A stretch of DNA of 64,000 nt from positions 5,332,001-5,396,000 of the forward strand of contig NZ_CP109027.1 of NCBI RefSeq assembly GCF_036226885.1. Reading direction: 5' to 3'. The notes under the pieces are model-generated. The model did no database searches. It had not been told where the DNA came from and saw only the letters and a program-made list of their open reading frames with translations. Made by a program: the position numbers and the translations under genes. This document shows, piece by piece, positions 48,809-56,940 of the stretch. Origin of the DNA: Streptomyces sp. NBC_00663. Its GTDB lineage: Bacteria > Actinomycetota > Actinomycetes > Streptomycetales > Streptomycetaceae. Within the stretch, counting starts at the first letter, position 1, and every line of letters starts with the position of its first letter.

Positions 48809-50322
48809 ATGTTCCGCACCTTGCGAAGAGCGTTGTGCGCGGCGGCGCTTCTGTTACCGCTTCTGGCCGGTGTGCAGCCGGCGGCTCAGGCGGCCGAGGC
48901 CGCGGCGGGTGCCGGCTACTGGCATACCAGTGGCCGGCAGATCCTGGACAAGGACGGGCAGGCGGTCCGGGTCGCCGGGATCAACTGGTTCGGCTTCGAG
49001 ACCAGCAACCAGGTCGTCCACGGCCTCTGGTCCCGCGACTACAAGTCCATGATCGACCAGATGAAATCGCTGGGATACAACACCATCCGCATCCCGTACA
49101 GCGACGACATCCTCAAGTCGGGGGCCGTCCCCAACAGCATCGACTTCAGCAGCGGCAAGAACGCCGACCTCCAGGGGCTCAACTCCCTGGGCGTGCTGGA
49201 CAAGATCGTCGCGTACGCCGGACACGACGGCCTCAAGGTCATCCTCGACCGGCATCGCCCTGACTCCGGCGGCCAGTCCGCGCTCTGGTACACCTCCGCG
49301 GTGCCGGAGTCGACCTGGATCGCCAACCTCAAGGCCCTGGCCACCCGTTACCTCGGCCAGGACACCGTCGTGGGCATCGACCTGCACAACGAGCCCCATG
49401 ACCCCGCCTGTTGGGGCTGCGGCGACACGGCCACGGACTGGCGGCTCGCCGCCCAGCGGGCCGGCAACGCGGTGCTCTCCGTCAACCCCGACCTGCTGAT
49501 CTTCGTCGAGGGCGTGCAGACCTTCAACGGTGTCTCCGGCTGGTGGGGCGGCACCTGATGGGCGTCGGCCAGTACCCGGTGAACCTGAACGTCGCCAACC
49601 GGGTCGTCTACTCCGCCCACGACTACGCCACGAGCGTCGCCCAGCAGAGCTGGTTCAGCGATCCGTCCTTCCCCGCGAACATGCCGGGGATCTGGGACAA
49701 GTACTGGGGTTACATCTTCAAGCAGAACATCGCCCCGGTGTGGGTGGGGGAGTTCGGTACGACGCTCCAGTCGACCGTGGACCAGAAGTGGCTGGCGGCG
49801 CTGGTCTCGTATCTGCGGCCGACCTCGACCTACGGGTCGGACTCCTTCCACTGGACCTTCTGGTCGTGGAACCCCAACTCCGGTGACACCGGCGGGATCC
49901 TGAAGGACGACTGGCAGACCGTGGACACCGTGAAGGACGGGTATCTGGCGAGCATCAAGGCACCGGGCTTCCCGAGCGGCGGGGGCGGTCCCACCGATCC
50001 CGGCGATCCCGGCGGGGGCACCGCGGCCTGCACCGCCGCCTACACCGTCAGCAGTGACTGGGGCGGCGGCTTCAACGCCGAGGTGAAGGTCACCAACTCC
50101 GGCACCACCGCGCTGAGTTCCTGGAAGGTGACCTGGACCTGGAGTGGCTCCCAGAAGATCACCAACATGTGGAACGCGTCCTACACGCAGTCCGGGGCGA
50201 CGGTCACCGCGACCAACGCCGCGCACAACGGGGCGGTGGCCGTGGGAGGTTCGGCGAGCTTCGGGTTCGGCGGTGCCCCCGGGGGCGGGGGTGTGCCGAC
50301 GGTGAGCTGCACGGCGACCTGA
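48809..50322 (+). pseudogene. Secreted GH5 cellulase with CBM2, interrupted by a one-base deletion
   Basis: Two open frames make one enzyme. The first (48809-49558) encodes a signal peptide, the start of a glycoside hydrolase family 5 domain (RVAGINWFGFET, KVILDRHRPD) and the acid-base Glu in DLHNEPHDP, ending GVSGWWGGT. The expected sequence is GWWGGNLMGV, so one A appears to be missing at about 49553. The second frame (from ~49555, LMGVGQYP) has the nucleophile Glu in WVGEFGTTL, a PTDPGDPGG linker and a CBM2 cellulose-binding domain. Restored length is about 504 residues. The break is TGATG, so reinitiation is conceivable, but the second part lacks a signal. A sequencing error is possible. 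Confidence 0.85.
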
Positions 50323-50328
50323 GCGGCG

Positions 50329-50359
50329 GGGCGCCCGGCCCGGTGGGTGCCGGGCGCCC
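50329..50359. terminator. Bidirectional hairpin between cellulase and hxlR genes
   Basis: GGGCGCCCGGC (50329-50339) pairs with GCCGGGCGCCC (50349-50359), an 11-bp perfect stem with a 9-base loop, between convergent stops at 50322 and 50360. Confidence 0.85.
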
Positions 50360-50782
50360 TCACCGTCGTACGGGAAGGGGATCGGGCTCGGCCTCGGCGC
50401 GTTCGTCGAACTGGCGGCGGGCCGCGCGGATGGTGTCGATGTTGGCCTGCGACCAGTCGGTGATGTGCTGGATCAGGGCGCCCACCTCCCGGCCGAGGCC
50501 GGTCAGTCGGTACTCCACGCGCGGGGGGATCGTCGGGTAGACCGTGCGGGCCAGCAGGCCCTCGCGTTCCAGGGAGCGCAGGGTCGAGGTCAGTACCTTC
50601 TGGGTCACGCCGTCCAGGCGGCGGCGCAGCTCGGTGAAGCGCATCGGGCTGCCGTCCTCCAGGGCCACCAGCACCAGCATGGTCCACTTGCTCGCGATCA
50701 CCTCCAGCACGGCACGGGTGGGGCAGTCGCGCAGGAAGACGTCCACGCCGCCGTGTTCTCTGAGGTCGAAGCCGGTATCCAT
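50360..50782 (-). CDS. HxlR family transcriptional regulator
   Basis: A 140-residue winged-helix protein. Cys in LRDCPTRAVLEVIASKWTMLVLVALEDG near residue 19, then MRFTELRRRLDGVTQKVLTSTLRSLEREGLLAR is the HTH with the wing YPTIPPRVEYRLTGLGREVG, all diagnostic of HxlR/DUF24. The N-terminal Cys is a common redox or electrophile sensor. ATG at 50782 overlaps a GGTATC/GATACC inverted repeat (50774-50798) that could be its operator. It is divergent from the quinone oxidoreductase gene it likely controls. Confidence 0.88.
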   Translation of the reverse strand: MDTGFDLREHGGVDVFLRDCPTRAVLEVIASKWTMLVLVALEDGSPMRFTELRRRLDGVTQKVLTSTLRSLEREGLLARTVYPTIPPRVEYRLTGLGREVGALIQHITDWSQANIDTIRAARRQFDERAEAEPDPLPVRR

Positions 50783-50848
50783 GAGGAACCTCGATACCAG
50801 AGAAGTGCCTTCTTCCGCGCGGGGATTGCGGCGGCCGAGGATGAGCGC

Positions 50849-51784
50849 ATGAACCGTATGCATGCCATCGTCCAGTCCGCGTTCGGCGGCCCCGAGGTAC
50901 TGACGTATGCCGAGACCGACGTGCCCGAGCCCGGGCCCGGTGAGGTGCTGGTGCGGGTCGGGGGTGCCGGGGTGAACCCCGGGGACACGGTGTTGCGGTC
51001 CGGGCGGGTGCCGGAGCTGGTGACCCTGCCGTGGACGCCGGGCAACGACGTGGCCGGGGTCGTGGAGCGGGTCGGGGAGGGCGTGACGCGGTTCGGGGCC
51101 GGGGACGAGGTGTACGGGCTGCTGCCGCTCTCCCCGCGCGGGGCGTACGCCGAGTACACCGCCGTACCGGCCGCCGTGCTGGCGCCGAAGCCCAAGAACC
51201 TCGGCCTGGCGGAGGCCGCCGCCGTGCCGCTGGTCGCGGTCACCGCCTGGACGGCCCTGTCCGTCCTTGCCCGGGTGCGGCCCGGCGACCGGGTGCTGAT
51301 CCACGCGGCGGCCGGTGGGGTGGGGCATGTCGCGGTGCAGCTGGCCAAGGAGCTGGGCGCGTTTGTCGTCGGTACGGCACGGGAGGCCAAGCACGCCTGG
51401 CTGCGGGAGCTCGGCGCCGACGAGGTGATCGACTACACGGCCGTGGACTTCCGGGACGCGGTGGCGCCGGTGGACGTGGTGCTGGACCTGGTCGGGGGCG
51501 CGTACGGGCAGCGGTCGCTGGATGTGCTGCGGCCCGGCGGGCTGCTCGTGGGCGCGGCGATCGACCCGGGGGTCGATGAGGGGCAGGCCGCCGAGCGCGG
51601 GCTGCGCTATGTGTGGGTGACCGCCGAGCCCGCGGGCGAGCTGCTGTCGGAGATCACCGAGCGGATCGAGGCGGGGCGGCTGCGGGTGACGGTCGAGCGG
51701 ACCTATCCGCTGGCGGAGGCCGCCGCGGCACACCGGGCGATCGAGGAGAAGCGGACGACCGGCAAGCTCGTGCTGGTGCCGTGA
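50849..51784 (+). CDS. NADPH:quinone reductase-like MDR oxidoreductase
   Basis: A 311-residue zinc-free medium-chain reductase. MHAIVQSAFGGPEVLTYAETDVPEPGPGEVLVRV starts the family, GVNPGDTVLRSG near 43, the Rossmann turn AAAGGVGHVAVQLAKELGAFVVGTAR near 148, GADEVIDYT near 185, VDVVLDLVGG near 205 and the end TGKLVLVP. It lacks the zinc-ligand Cys cluster of alcohol dehydrogenases. ATG at 50849 or 50858. Pairing with HxlR suggests induction by quinones or electrophiles. Confidence 0.92.
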   Translation: MNRMHAIVQSAFGGPEVLTYAETDVPEPGPGEVLVRVGGAGVNPGDTVLRSGRVPELVTLPWTPGNDVAGVVERVGEGVTRFGAGDEVYGLLPLSPRGAYAEYTAVPAAVLAPKPKNLGLAEAAAVPLVAVTAWTALSVLARVRPGDRVLIHAAAGGVGHVAVQLAKELGAFVVGTAREAKHAWLRELGADEVIDYTAVDFRDAVAPVDVVLDLVGGAYGQRSLDVLRPGGLLVGAAIDPGVDEGQAAERGLRYVWVTAEPAGELLSEITERIEAGRLRVTVERTYPLAEAAAAHRAIEEKRTTGKLVLVP

Positions 51785-51798
51785 CGGACGGACGAGAT

Positions 51799-51829
51799 AA
51801 GGGCGCCCGGTTCGTCACCGGGCGCCCTT
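51799..51829. terminator. Bidirectional terminator between reductase and serC
   Basis: AAGGGCGCCCGG and CCGGGCGCCCTT pair perfectly (12 bp, 7-base loop) between convergent stops. The A-tract and T-tract flank both sides, so it can work in both directions. Confidence 0.9.
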
Positions 51830-51852
51830 CATCGTCGTACGACTGCTGTGAC

Positions 51853-52971
51853 TTACAGCTTCTCGATCACGTAGTCGATGCACTTCGTCAGCGCCTCGAC
51901 GTCCGCCGGGTCGATCGCCGGGAACATCGCGACGCGGAGCTGGTTGCGGCCGAGCTTGCGGTAGGGCTCGGTGTCGACGATGCCGTTGGCGCGCAGGACC
52001 TTGGCGATCGCGGCGGCGTCGATCTCGTCGGCGAAGTCGATCGTGCCGATGACCTGCGAGCGCTTGGCGGCGTCGGTGACGAACGGGCTCGCGTACTTGC
52101 TCTCCTCGGCCCAGGTGTACAGGCGCGTCGAGGAGTCCTTCGTACGGGCCGTCGACCACGCCAGACCACCCTGGCCGTTGATCCACTCCAGCTGCTGGTT
52201 GAGCAGGAAGAGGGTGGCGAGGGCCGGGGTGTTGTACGTCTGGTTCTTGCGGGAGTTGTCGATCGCCGTCGGCAGCGAGAAGAACTCCGGGACGTGGCGG
52301 CCGGACGCGTGGACGCGCTCGGCGCGCTCGATCGCGGCCGGGGAGAAGACGCCGATCCACAGGCCGCCGTCGGAGGCGAAGGATTTCTGCGGGGCGAAGT
52401 AGTAGACGTCGGTCTCGGCGATGTCGACCGGGAGGCCGCCGGCGCCGGAGGTGGCGTCGACCAGGACCAGCGAGCCCTCGTCGGCACCGGCCACGCGCTT
52501 GATCGGGGCGGCGACACCGGTGGAGGTCTCGTTGTGCGTGAAGGCGTAGACGTCGACGCCCGCCTCGGCCTGCGGCTCCGGGTGGGTGCCCGGGTCGGAG
52601 GCGATGACGGTGGGCTCGGCCAGCCAGGGAGCGAGCTTGGCCGCCTTGGCGAACTTCGAGCTGAACTCGCCGAAGTTCAGGTGCTGCGACTTGTTCTCGA
52701 TCAGACCGTGGGTCGCGACGTCCCAGAACGCGGTGGAGCCGCCGTTGCCGAGGATCACCTCGTAGCCCTCGGGGAGCGAGAACAGCTCGGAGATCCCCTC
52801 GCGCACCGCGCCGACCAGGTTCTTGACCGGGGCCTGGCGGTGGGAGGTGCCGAGCAGGGAGGTACCGGTCGCGGCGAGGGCGTCCAGCGCCTCGACACGC
52901 ACCTTGGAGGGGCCCGCGCCGAAACGTCCGTCGGCGGGCTTGATGTCAGCGGGAATCTGGATCTCAGCCAC
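51853..52971 (-). CDS. serC: Phosphoserine aminotransferase
   Basis: PLP enzyme of 372 residues for serine and pyridoxine biosynthesis, interconverting 3-phosphohydroxypyruvate and phosphoserine with glutamate. It belongs to the actinobacterial/archaeal type: RFGAGPSKVRVEALDAL near 17, GTSHRQAPVKNLV near 41, VILGNGGSTAFWDVATHGL near 71, THNETSTGVAAP near 144, the PLP-linking Lys in YFAPQKSFASDGGLW near 190, KNQTYNTPALATLFLLNQQLEWI near 242 and LRVAMFPAIDPADVEAL near 344. ATG at 52971. Monocistronic. Confidence 0.95.
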   Translation of the reverse strand: MAEIQIPADIKPADGRFGAGPSKVRVEALDALAATGTSLLGTSHRQAPVKNLVGAVREGISELFSLPEGYEVILGNGGSTAFWDVATHGLIENKSQHLNFGEFSSKFAKAAKLAPWLAEPTVIASDPGTHPEPQAEAGVDVYAFTHNETSTGVAAPIKRVAGADEGSLVLVDATSGAGGLPVDIAETDVYYFAPQKSFASDGGLWIGVFSPAAIERAERVHASGRHVPEFFSLPTAIDNSRKNQTYNTPALATLFLLNQQLEWINGQGGLAWSTARTKDSSTRLYTWAEESKYASPFVTDAAKRSQVIGTIDFADEIDAAAIAKVLRANGIVDTEPYRKLGRNQLRVAMFPAIDPADVEALTKCIDYVIEKL

Positions 52972-53058
52972 GAGCCGGAGCGTATCTCCTCGGTGAAACC
53001 GGACGGAAACGTGTCCGTTCGATGAGACGACGCCGCCGGCTCGTGGACTTGTCGGGAT

Positions 53059-54321
53059 CTACGACTCCTGCGGTGCCGTCAGCCGTACCGGCAGCTCGAA
53101 GAGGTCGTTCTGGGTCACCACCGGCTTGTTGCGGAGTTCCGTCGCCGGGACCGCCAGGTCGAGGGCCGGGAAGCGGGCGTAGAGGGCCGGGAGGGCCACG
53201 CCCGCCTCCAGACGGGAGAGGGCGGCGCCGGGGCAGACGTGCGGGCCGTGGCCGAAGCTGATGTGGCGGTTCGGGGAGGTCCGGGTGATGTCGAACTCGC
53301 CCGCCGTGGGGCCGTGGGCCTGCTCGTCGCGGCCGATCGCGGCGTACGACACGATCAGCGCGTCGCCCGCCGGGAGGGTCTGGTCGCCGACCTGGACGTC
53401 CTCCGTCGCGAAGCGGATCAGGACGTGGGAGGTGGGGGTGGAGTGGCGGAGCGTTTCTTCGACGACCGAGGACCAGTCGACCTCGCCCGCGAGGACCAGG
53501 GCGCGCTGGACCGGGTGGAGTGACAGCTGGACCACCGCGTTGACGATGAGCGAGATCGTCGTCTCGTGGCCGGCCGCGACCATCAGCTGGAGGGTGGAGA
53601 CGATCTCCTCGTCGGTGAGGTGGTCGCCGTTCTCGGAGGCCTGGATGAGGGCCGAGGTGAGGTCGTCGCCGGGCTCGGCGCGCTTGGCGGCCACCGTCTC
53701 CGCCATGATGCCCGCCAGCTCCATCAGCGTGGCGATGACCTCCTGGGGCGGCGTCTGCGTCGAGAAGAACTTCTCGAACAGCTCCTTCAGGCGGGGGAGC
53801 TTCGACTCGGCCAGGCCCATGAGGTCGGCGATGACGTACATGGGCAGGGGGTAGGCGAAGGCCGCCTTGAGGTCGACGGTGTCGCCGCTGTCGCCGCTGT
53901 CCAGGCCGTCGAGGAGCTTCTCGGTGAGCGCCGTGATCCGCTCCCGCATCTCCTCCACCCGGCGCGGGGTGAGCGCCTGGGCGACCAGGGTGCGCATCCG
54001 GCGGTGGTCGGCGCCGTCGACGGTGAGCATCGAGCGGCCCGGGTTGGCGAGGCCGATCAGCGGCCAGTCCGCGGGGATCTCGCCGCGCTGCCAGGCGCCC
54101 CAGACGTTGATGTCCTTCACCAGCCGGGGGTCGGTGAGCAGGGCCTTCGCCTCGGCGTGGTGGGTGACCGCCCAGACGGGGACGCCGCCGGGCAGCTCCA
54201 CGGCGGCCAGCGGACCGGCCGCGCGCAGCCGCGCGCTCTCCCCGTCCAGGTCGGTGACGAAGGGGTCGAGGGCTATGCGGGTCTGTTCCGGGGCAGGGGT
54301 CTGTTCCGGGTCGGTGGTCAT
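53059..54321 (-). CDS. Cytochrome P450, conservon CYP154 type
   Basis: Heme mono-oxygenase of 420 residues. The I-helix has VAAGHETTISLIVN near 235 (acid and Thr), the K-helix has the canonical ExxR in VVEETLRHS near 287 and the heme loop is FGHGPHVCPGAALSRLE with the proximal Cys near 365. It has the expected ISFGHG start of that loop. As the last gene of the cvnABCD-P450-P450 run it corresponds to the CYP154-type partner, and is 46 bases past the stop of the other P450. Redox partners are not encoded here. Substrate unknown. Confidence 0.9.
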   Translation of the reverse strand: MTTDPEQTPAPEQTRIALDPFVTDLDGESARLRAAGPLAAVELPGGVPVWAVTHHAEAKALLTDPRLVKDINVWGAWQRGEIPADWPLIGLANPGRSMLTVDGADHRRMRTLVAQALTPRRVEEMRERITALTEKLLDGLDSGDSGDTVDLKAAFAYPLPMYVIADLMGLAESKLPRLKELFEKFFSTQTPPQEVIATLMELAGIMAETVAAKRAEPGDDLTSALIQASENGDHLTDEEIVSTLQLMVAAGHETTISLIVNAVVQLSLHPVQRALVLAGEVDWSSVVEETLRHSTPTSHVLIRFATEDVQVGDQTLPAGDALIVSYAAIGRDEQAHGPTAGEFDITRTSPNRHISFGHGPHVCPGAALSRLEAGVALPALYARFPALDLAVPATELRNKPVVTQNDLFELPVRLTAPQES

Positions 54322-54367
54322 AGGGGTGTCTCCAGACGGACGGCGTGAGTGAGGGCAGGCGTGGGGC

Positions 54368-55573
54368 TCAGCGCGCCGGTACGGGTGTGAAGCGGACCGG
54401 CAGTGCGGACAGGCCCCGCAGCCAGGGCGAGGGGCGGCGCGTCAGGGTGTCGGCGGGGACCGCGAGGTCGATGTCGGGCAGGCGGTCCAGGACGACCTCG
54501 ATGCCGGTCCGCGCGATGACCTCGGCGACCTCCTGCGCGGGGAAGGGGCACCGGTGCTCGCCGTGTCCGAAGGAGAAGTGCGCGCTGTTGCCGCCGGTGA
54601 GCGTGGAGCCGTCGGTGCGCACCTGCGGGTCGGAGTTGGCGCCCTGGAGGCCGAGCAGCAGCAGGTCTCCGGCGCGGACCCGGCGCCCGCCGAGCTGGGT
54701 GTCGCGGGACGCCCAGCGCCCGGCCACGTTCTGGGTGGGCGTGTCCTCCCACAGGACCTCGTTCATGGCGTCGGCGACGCTGTTGCGGCCGCCGAACAGG
54801 GAGGCCGCGAACCGGCTGTCGGTCAGCATCAGCCGCAGCGAGTTGCCGATCCAGTCGGCGGTGGGCTGGTGCCCGGCCGCCATCATCACCATCAGGTCCT
54901 GGGCGATCTCCTCGTCCGTGAACCCGCTGCGGTTCGCGAGCATGCGGGAGACGACGTCGTCGGCGGGCTGGGCGCGCCGGTCGGCGAGGAGCTGGAACAT
55001 CGAGGTGGCCAGATGGGTCTGGCCCGCGATGGCCCGCTCCCGGCCGTCGATCATGTCGTTCAGTGCGGTGACCAGGCCCGGGCCCTGCTCGTCGGAGAAG
55101 CCGTAGAGGCGGGCCAGGACCCGTACCGGCAGCAGCATCGCGTAGTTGCCGATGATGTCCGTCTCGCCCTCGGCGCACACCGCGTCGAGCAGCTCGTCGG
55201 CGAACCGCTCGGCATAGGCGCGCAGTTCGGCGGGGCTCACCGCCTCCAGCGCCTCGCTGATCATCGCGGCGCGCTCACGGTGGCGCTCGCCGACGGTGTA
55301 GAGGATCGACGGCTGCTTGCGGCCGATCATCGGCAGCAGCGGCCAGTCGTCGGGGATGCGGTCCCACTGGTTCCACAGCTCGGAGTCCCGGCTGAACAGC
55401 ACCGGGTCACCGGTGACCTGGTGCAGCTCGCGGTAGCCGAGCACCAGCCAGGCCGGTATGTCACCGTCGAGCACGACCGGCGTCACGGCACCGTGGTCGC
55501 GCCGCATCTCCCGGTACAGCTGCGCCGGTTCGGTCTGGAACCTGGGGCCGCCGAGGGGTACGGGAGCGGTCAC
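54368..55573 (-). CDS. Cytochrome P450, conservon CYP157 type, without ExxR
   Basis: A 401-residue P450. The heme loop is FGHGEHRCPFPAQEVAE with the proximal Cys near 343, and the I-helix has MMAAGHQPTADWIGN. The K-helix reads NEVLWEDTPTQN near 273, so the normally invariant ExxR is ExxW. CYP157 proteins are known for this exception. GTG at 55573 overlaps the cvnD stop in GTGA. An adjoining upstream frame adds Arg-rich residues antisense-like to cvnD, so it was not used. Confidence 0.9.
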   Translation of the reverse strand: MTAPVPLGGPRFQTEPAQLYREMRRDHGAVTPVVLDGDIPAWLVLGYRELHQVTGDPVLFSRDSELWNQWDRIPDDWPLLPMIGRKQPSILYTVGERHRERAAMISEALEAVSPAELRAYAERFADELLDAVCAEGETDIIGNYAMLLPVRVLARLYGFSDEQGPGLVTALNDMIDGRERAIAGQTHLATSMFQLLADRRAQPADDVVSRMLANRSGFTDEEIAQDLMVMMAAGHQPTADWIGNSLRLMLTDSRFAASLFGGRNSVADAMNEVLWEDTPTQNVAGRWASRDTQLGGRRVRAGDLLLLGLQGANSDPQVRTDGSTLTGGNSAHFSFGHGEHRCPFPAQEVAEVIARTGIEVVLDRLPDIDLAVPADTLTRRPSPWLRGLSALPVRFTPVPAR

Positions 55574-56208
55574 CGGGTCAACTCCTGTTCGAGGACGGGG
55601 GCTTGGTGGGCGTATGTGTTCTTGACGTGCTCGACCAGGGTGATCAGCACCTGCTTGCCGGAGGCCCGGGAGCGGGCGTCGCAGTCGAGCAGCGGGATGT
55701 GCGGGTCGAGGTCGAGGGCCTCGCGGATCTGCTGCGGGGCGTAGGCGGGGCCGCCGAAGTCGTTGCAGGCCACGATGAACGGCGTGCCGTGGTGTTCGAG
55801 CCGGTCGATGGCGTACCAACTGTCGTCGATACGGCGGGTGTCGACGAGGACGACCGCGCCGAGCGTCCCGGAGAACAGCCGGTCCCACAGGAACCAGAAC
55901 CGCTCCTGGCCGGGGGCGCCGAAGAGGTACAGCACATTGCGGGCGTCGAGCGTGATCCGGCCGAAGTCGAAGGCGACGGTGGTCGCCTTCTTGTCCCGGA
56001 CCTCGCTGATGTCGTCGAGGTGCTCGCCGGCCCGGGTCATCGTCTCCTCGGTGTTGAGGGGACGTATCTCGCTGACCGAGCGGACGAGGGTGGTCTTGCC
56101 GACGCCGAAACCGCCGACGACGACGATCTTGAGGCCGTTGTCGGCGGTGGCACCCAGGGGGGTGCGAGCGGCTGCCTCGGAGGCTGCTTCAGAGGTTGCG
56201 GAGTCCAA
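55570..56208 (-). CDS. cvnD: Conservon small GTPase (CvnD)
   Basis: A 212-residue Ras-like GTPase of the MglA/Cvn group. P-loop VVVGGFGVGKTTLVRSVSEI near residue 31, G2-type TMTRAGEHLDD near 56, G3-like YLFGAPGQERFWFLWD near 94 (DxxG replaced by GAPG) and G4 VACNDFGG near 147 in place of NKxD. Conserved in conservon GTPases. It should relay signal from the CvnABC membrane complex. It overlaps cvnC by 20 bases and the P450 by four. Confidence 0.92.
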   Translation of the reverse strand: MDSATSEAASEAAARTPLGATADNGLKIVVVGGFGVGKTTLVRSVSEIRPLNTEETMTRAGEHLDDISEVRDKKATTVAFDFGRITLDARNVLYLFGAPGQERFWFLWDRLFSGTLGAVVLVDTRRIDDSWYAIDRLEHHGTPFIVACNDFGGPAYAPQQIREALDLDPHIPLLDCDARSRASGKQVLITLVEHVKNTYAHQAPVLEQELTR

Positions 56209-56536
56209 CGAGCACCTGTTCCAGGACGTCGGGATCGGGGACGGCGGCCTTGCGGGGGTGGCGGGCGCTGACGCGGCCCGCCGCGAGGAGGTCGCCGAGC
56301 AGGATCTTGGTGATGCTCACCGGCAGCTTCAGCTCGGCCGCCAACTCGACGACCGCCGTGGGCAGTTGGGTCAGCTTCAGGATCGCCGCGTGCTCCGACT
56401 GCATGCCGGTGGTCGGATCGCACTCGGCGACCACGAGCGTCACCAGGTCGAAGGGGCTGTCCGGAGTGGCGTGCGCGCGGCCACCGGTGAGGGTGTACAG
56501 ACGGTCGGGTGAGTCGTCCCTGCCGGGGCGGCTCAT
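56189..56536 (-). CDS. cvnC: DUF742 conservon protein (CvnC)
   Basis: A 115-residue DUF742 protein. RLYTLTGGRAHATPDSPFDLVTLVVA near residue 12, HAAILKLTQLPTAVVELAAELKLPVSITKILLGDLLAAGRVS near 49 (a winged-helix-like segment), and the end PDPDVLEQVLVGLRNL. It is the third part of the conservon complex, thought to bind sensor and GTPase. It overlaps cvnB by four bases (ATGA) and cvnD by 20. Confidence 0.92.
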   Translation of the reverse strand: MSRPGRDDSPDRLYTLTGGRAHATPDSPFDLVTLVVAECDPTTGMQSEHAAILKLTQLPTAVVELAAELKLPVSITKILLGDLLAAGRVSARHPRKAAVPDPDVLEQVLVGLRNL

Positions 56537-56940
56537 GACGACCGGGGCTGCGCGGTGAGATGGGCGCCGAGCTGTTCGACGAGCTCGCTCATGTTGTGCC
56601 CGACGAGACCGGCGTCCGCCTCCTCGGTCGTGACGACGGCCAGATGAGCGCCCTCACCGGCCTCGACGATGAAGAGGACGCCGCCGTAGAACTCGGTCAT
56701 CGCCGACCGCACGCCTCCGGTGCCGTCCCCGAACTCCACGGAGGCGCCCTGCGACAGGGCCTGGATGCCGGCGGCGATCGCGGCGAGCTGGTCGGCCTGG
56801 TCGACGGTGAGTTCCGGCGTCCGGCACAACTTCAGTCCGTCCCGAGAGAGGACGAGCGCGTGCCGCGCGCCCGGGGTGCGCTCCAGGAGGCCCTCGATGA
56901 GCCAGGTGAGCTTCTCGTCGGCGGTGGTCGTGCCGGTCAT
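56533..56940 (-). CDS. cvnB: Roadblock/LC7 conservon protein (CvnB)
   Basis: A 135-residue Roadblock/LC7-domain protein: DEKLTWLIEGLLERTPGARHALVLSRDGLKLC near residue 8, ADQLAAIAAGIQALSQGA near 47 and GGVLFIVEAGEGAHLAVVTTEEADAGLVGHNMSELV near 85. This domain commonly regulates small GTPases (MglB, Rag partners), here CvnD. ATG at 56940 overlaps the cvnA stop by four bases. Confidence 0.92.
   Translation of the reverse strand: MTGTTTADEKLTWLIEGLLERTPGARHALVLSRDGLKLCRTPELTVDQADQLAAIAAGIQALSQGASVEFGDGTGGVRSAMTEFYGGVLFIVEAGEGAHLAVVTTEEADAGLVGHNMSELVEQLGAHLTAQPRSS

Noticed and set aside
53059..55573. Two P450 genes as part of a natural-product cluster
   Set aside because: They are the normal end of a conservon operon; no biosynthetic core enzyme is near.
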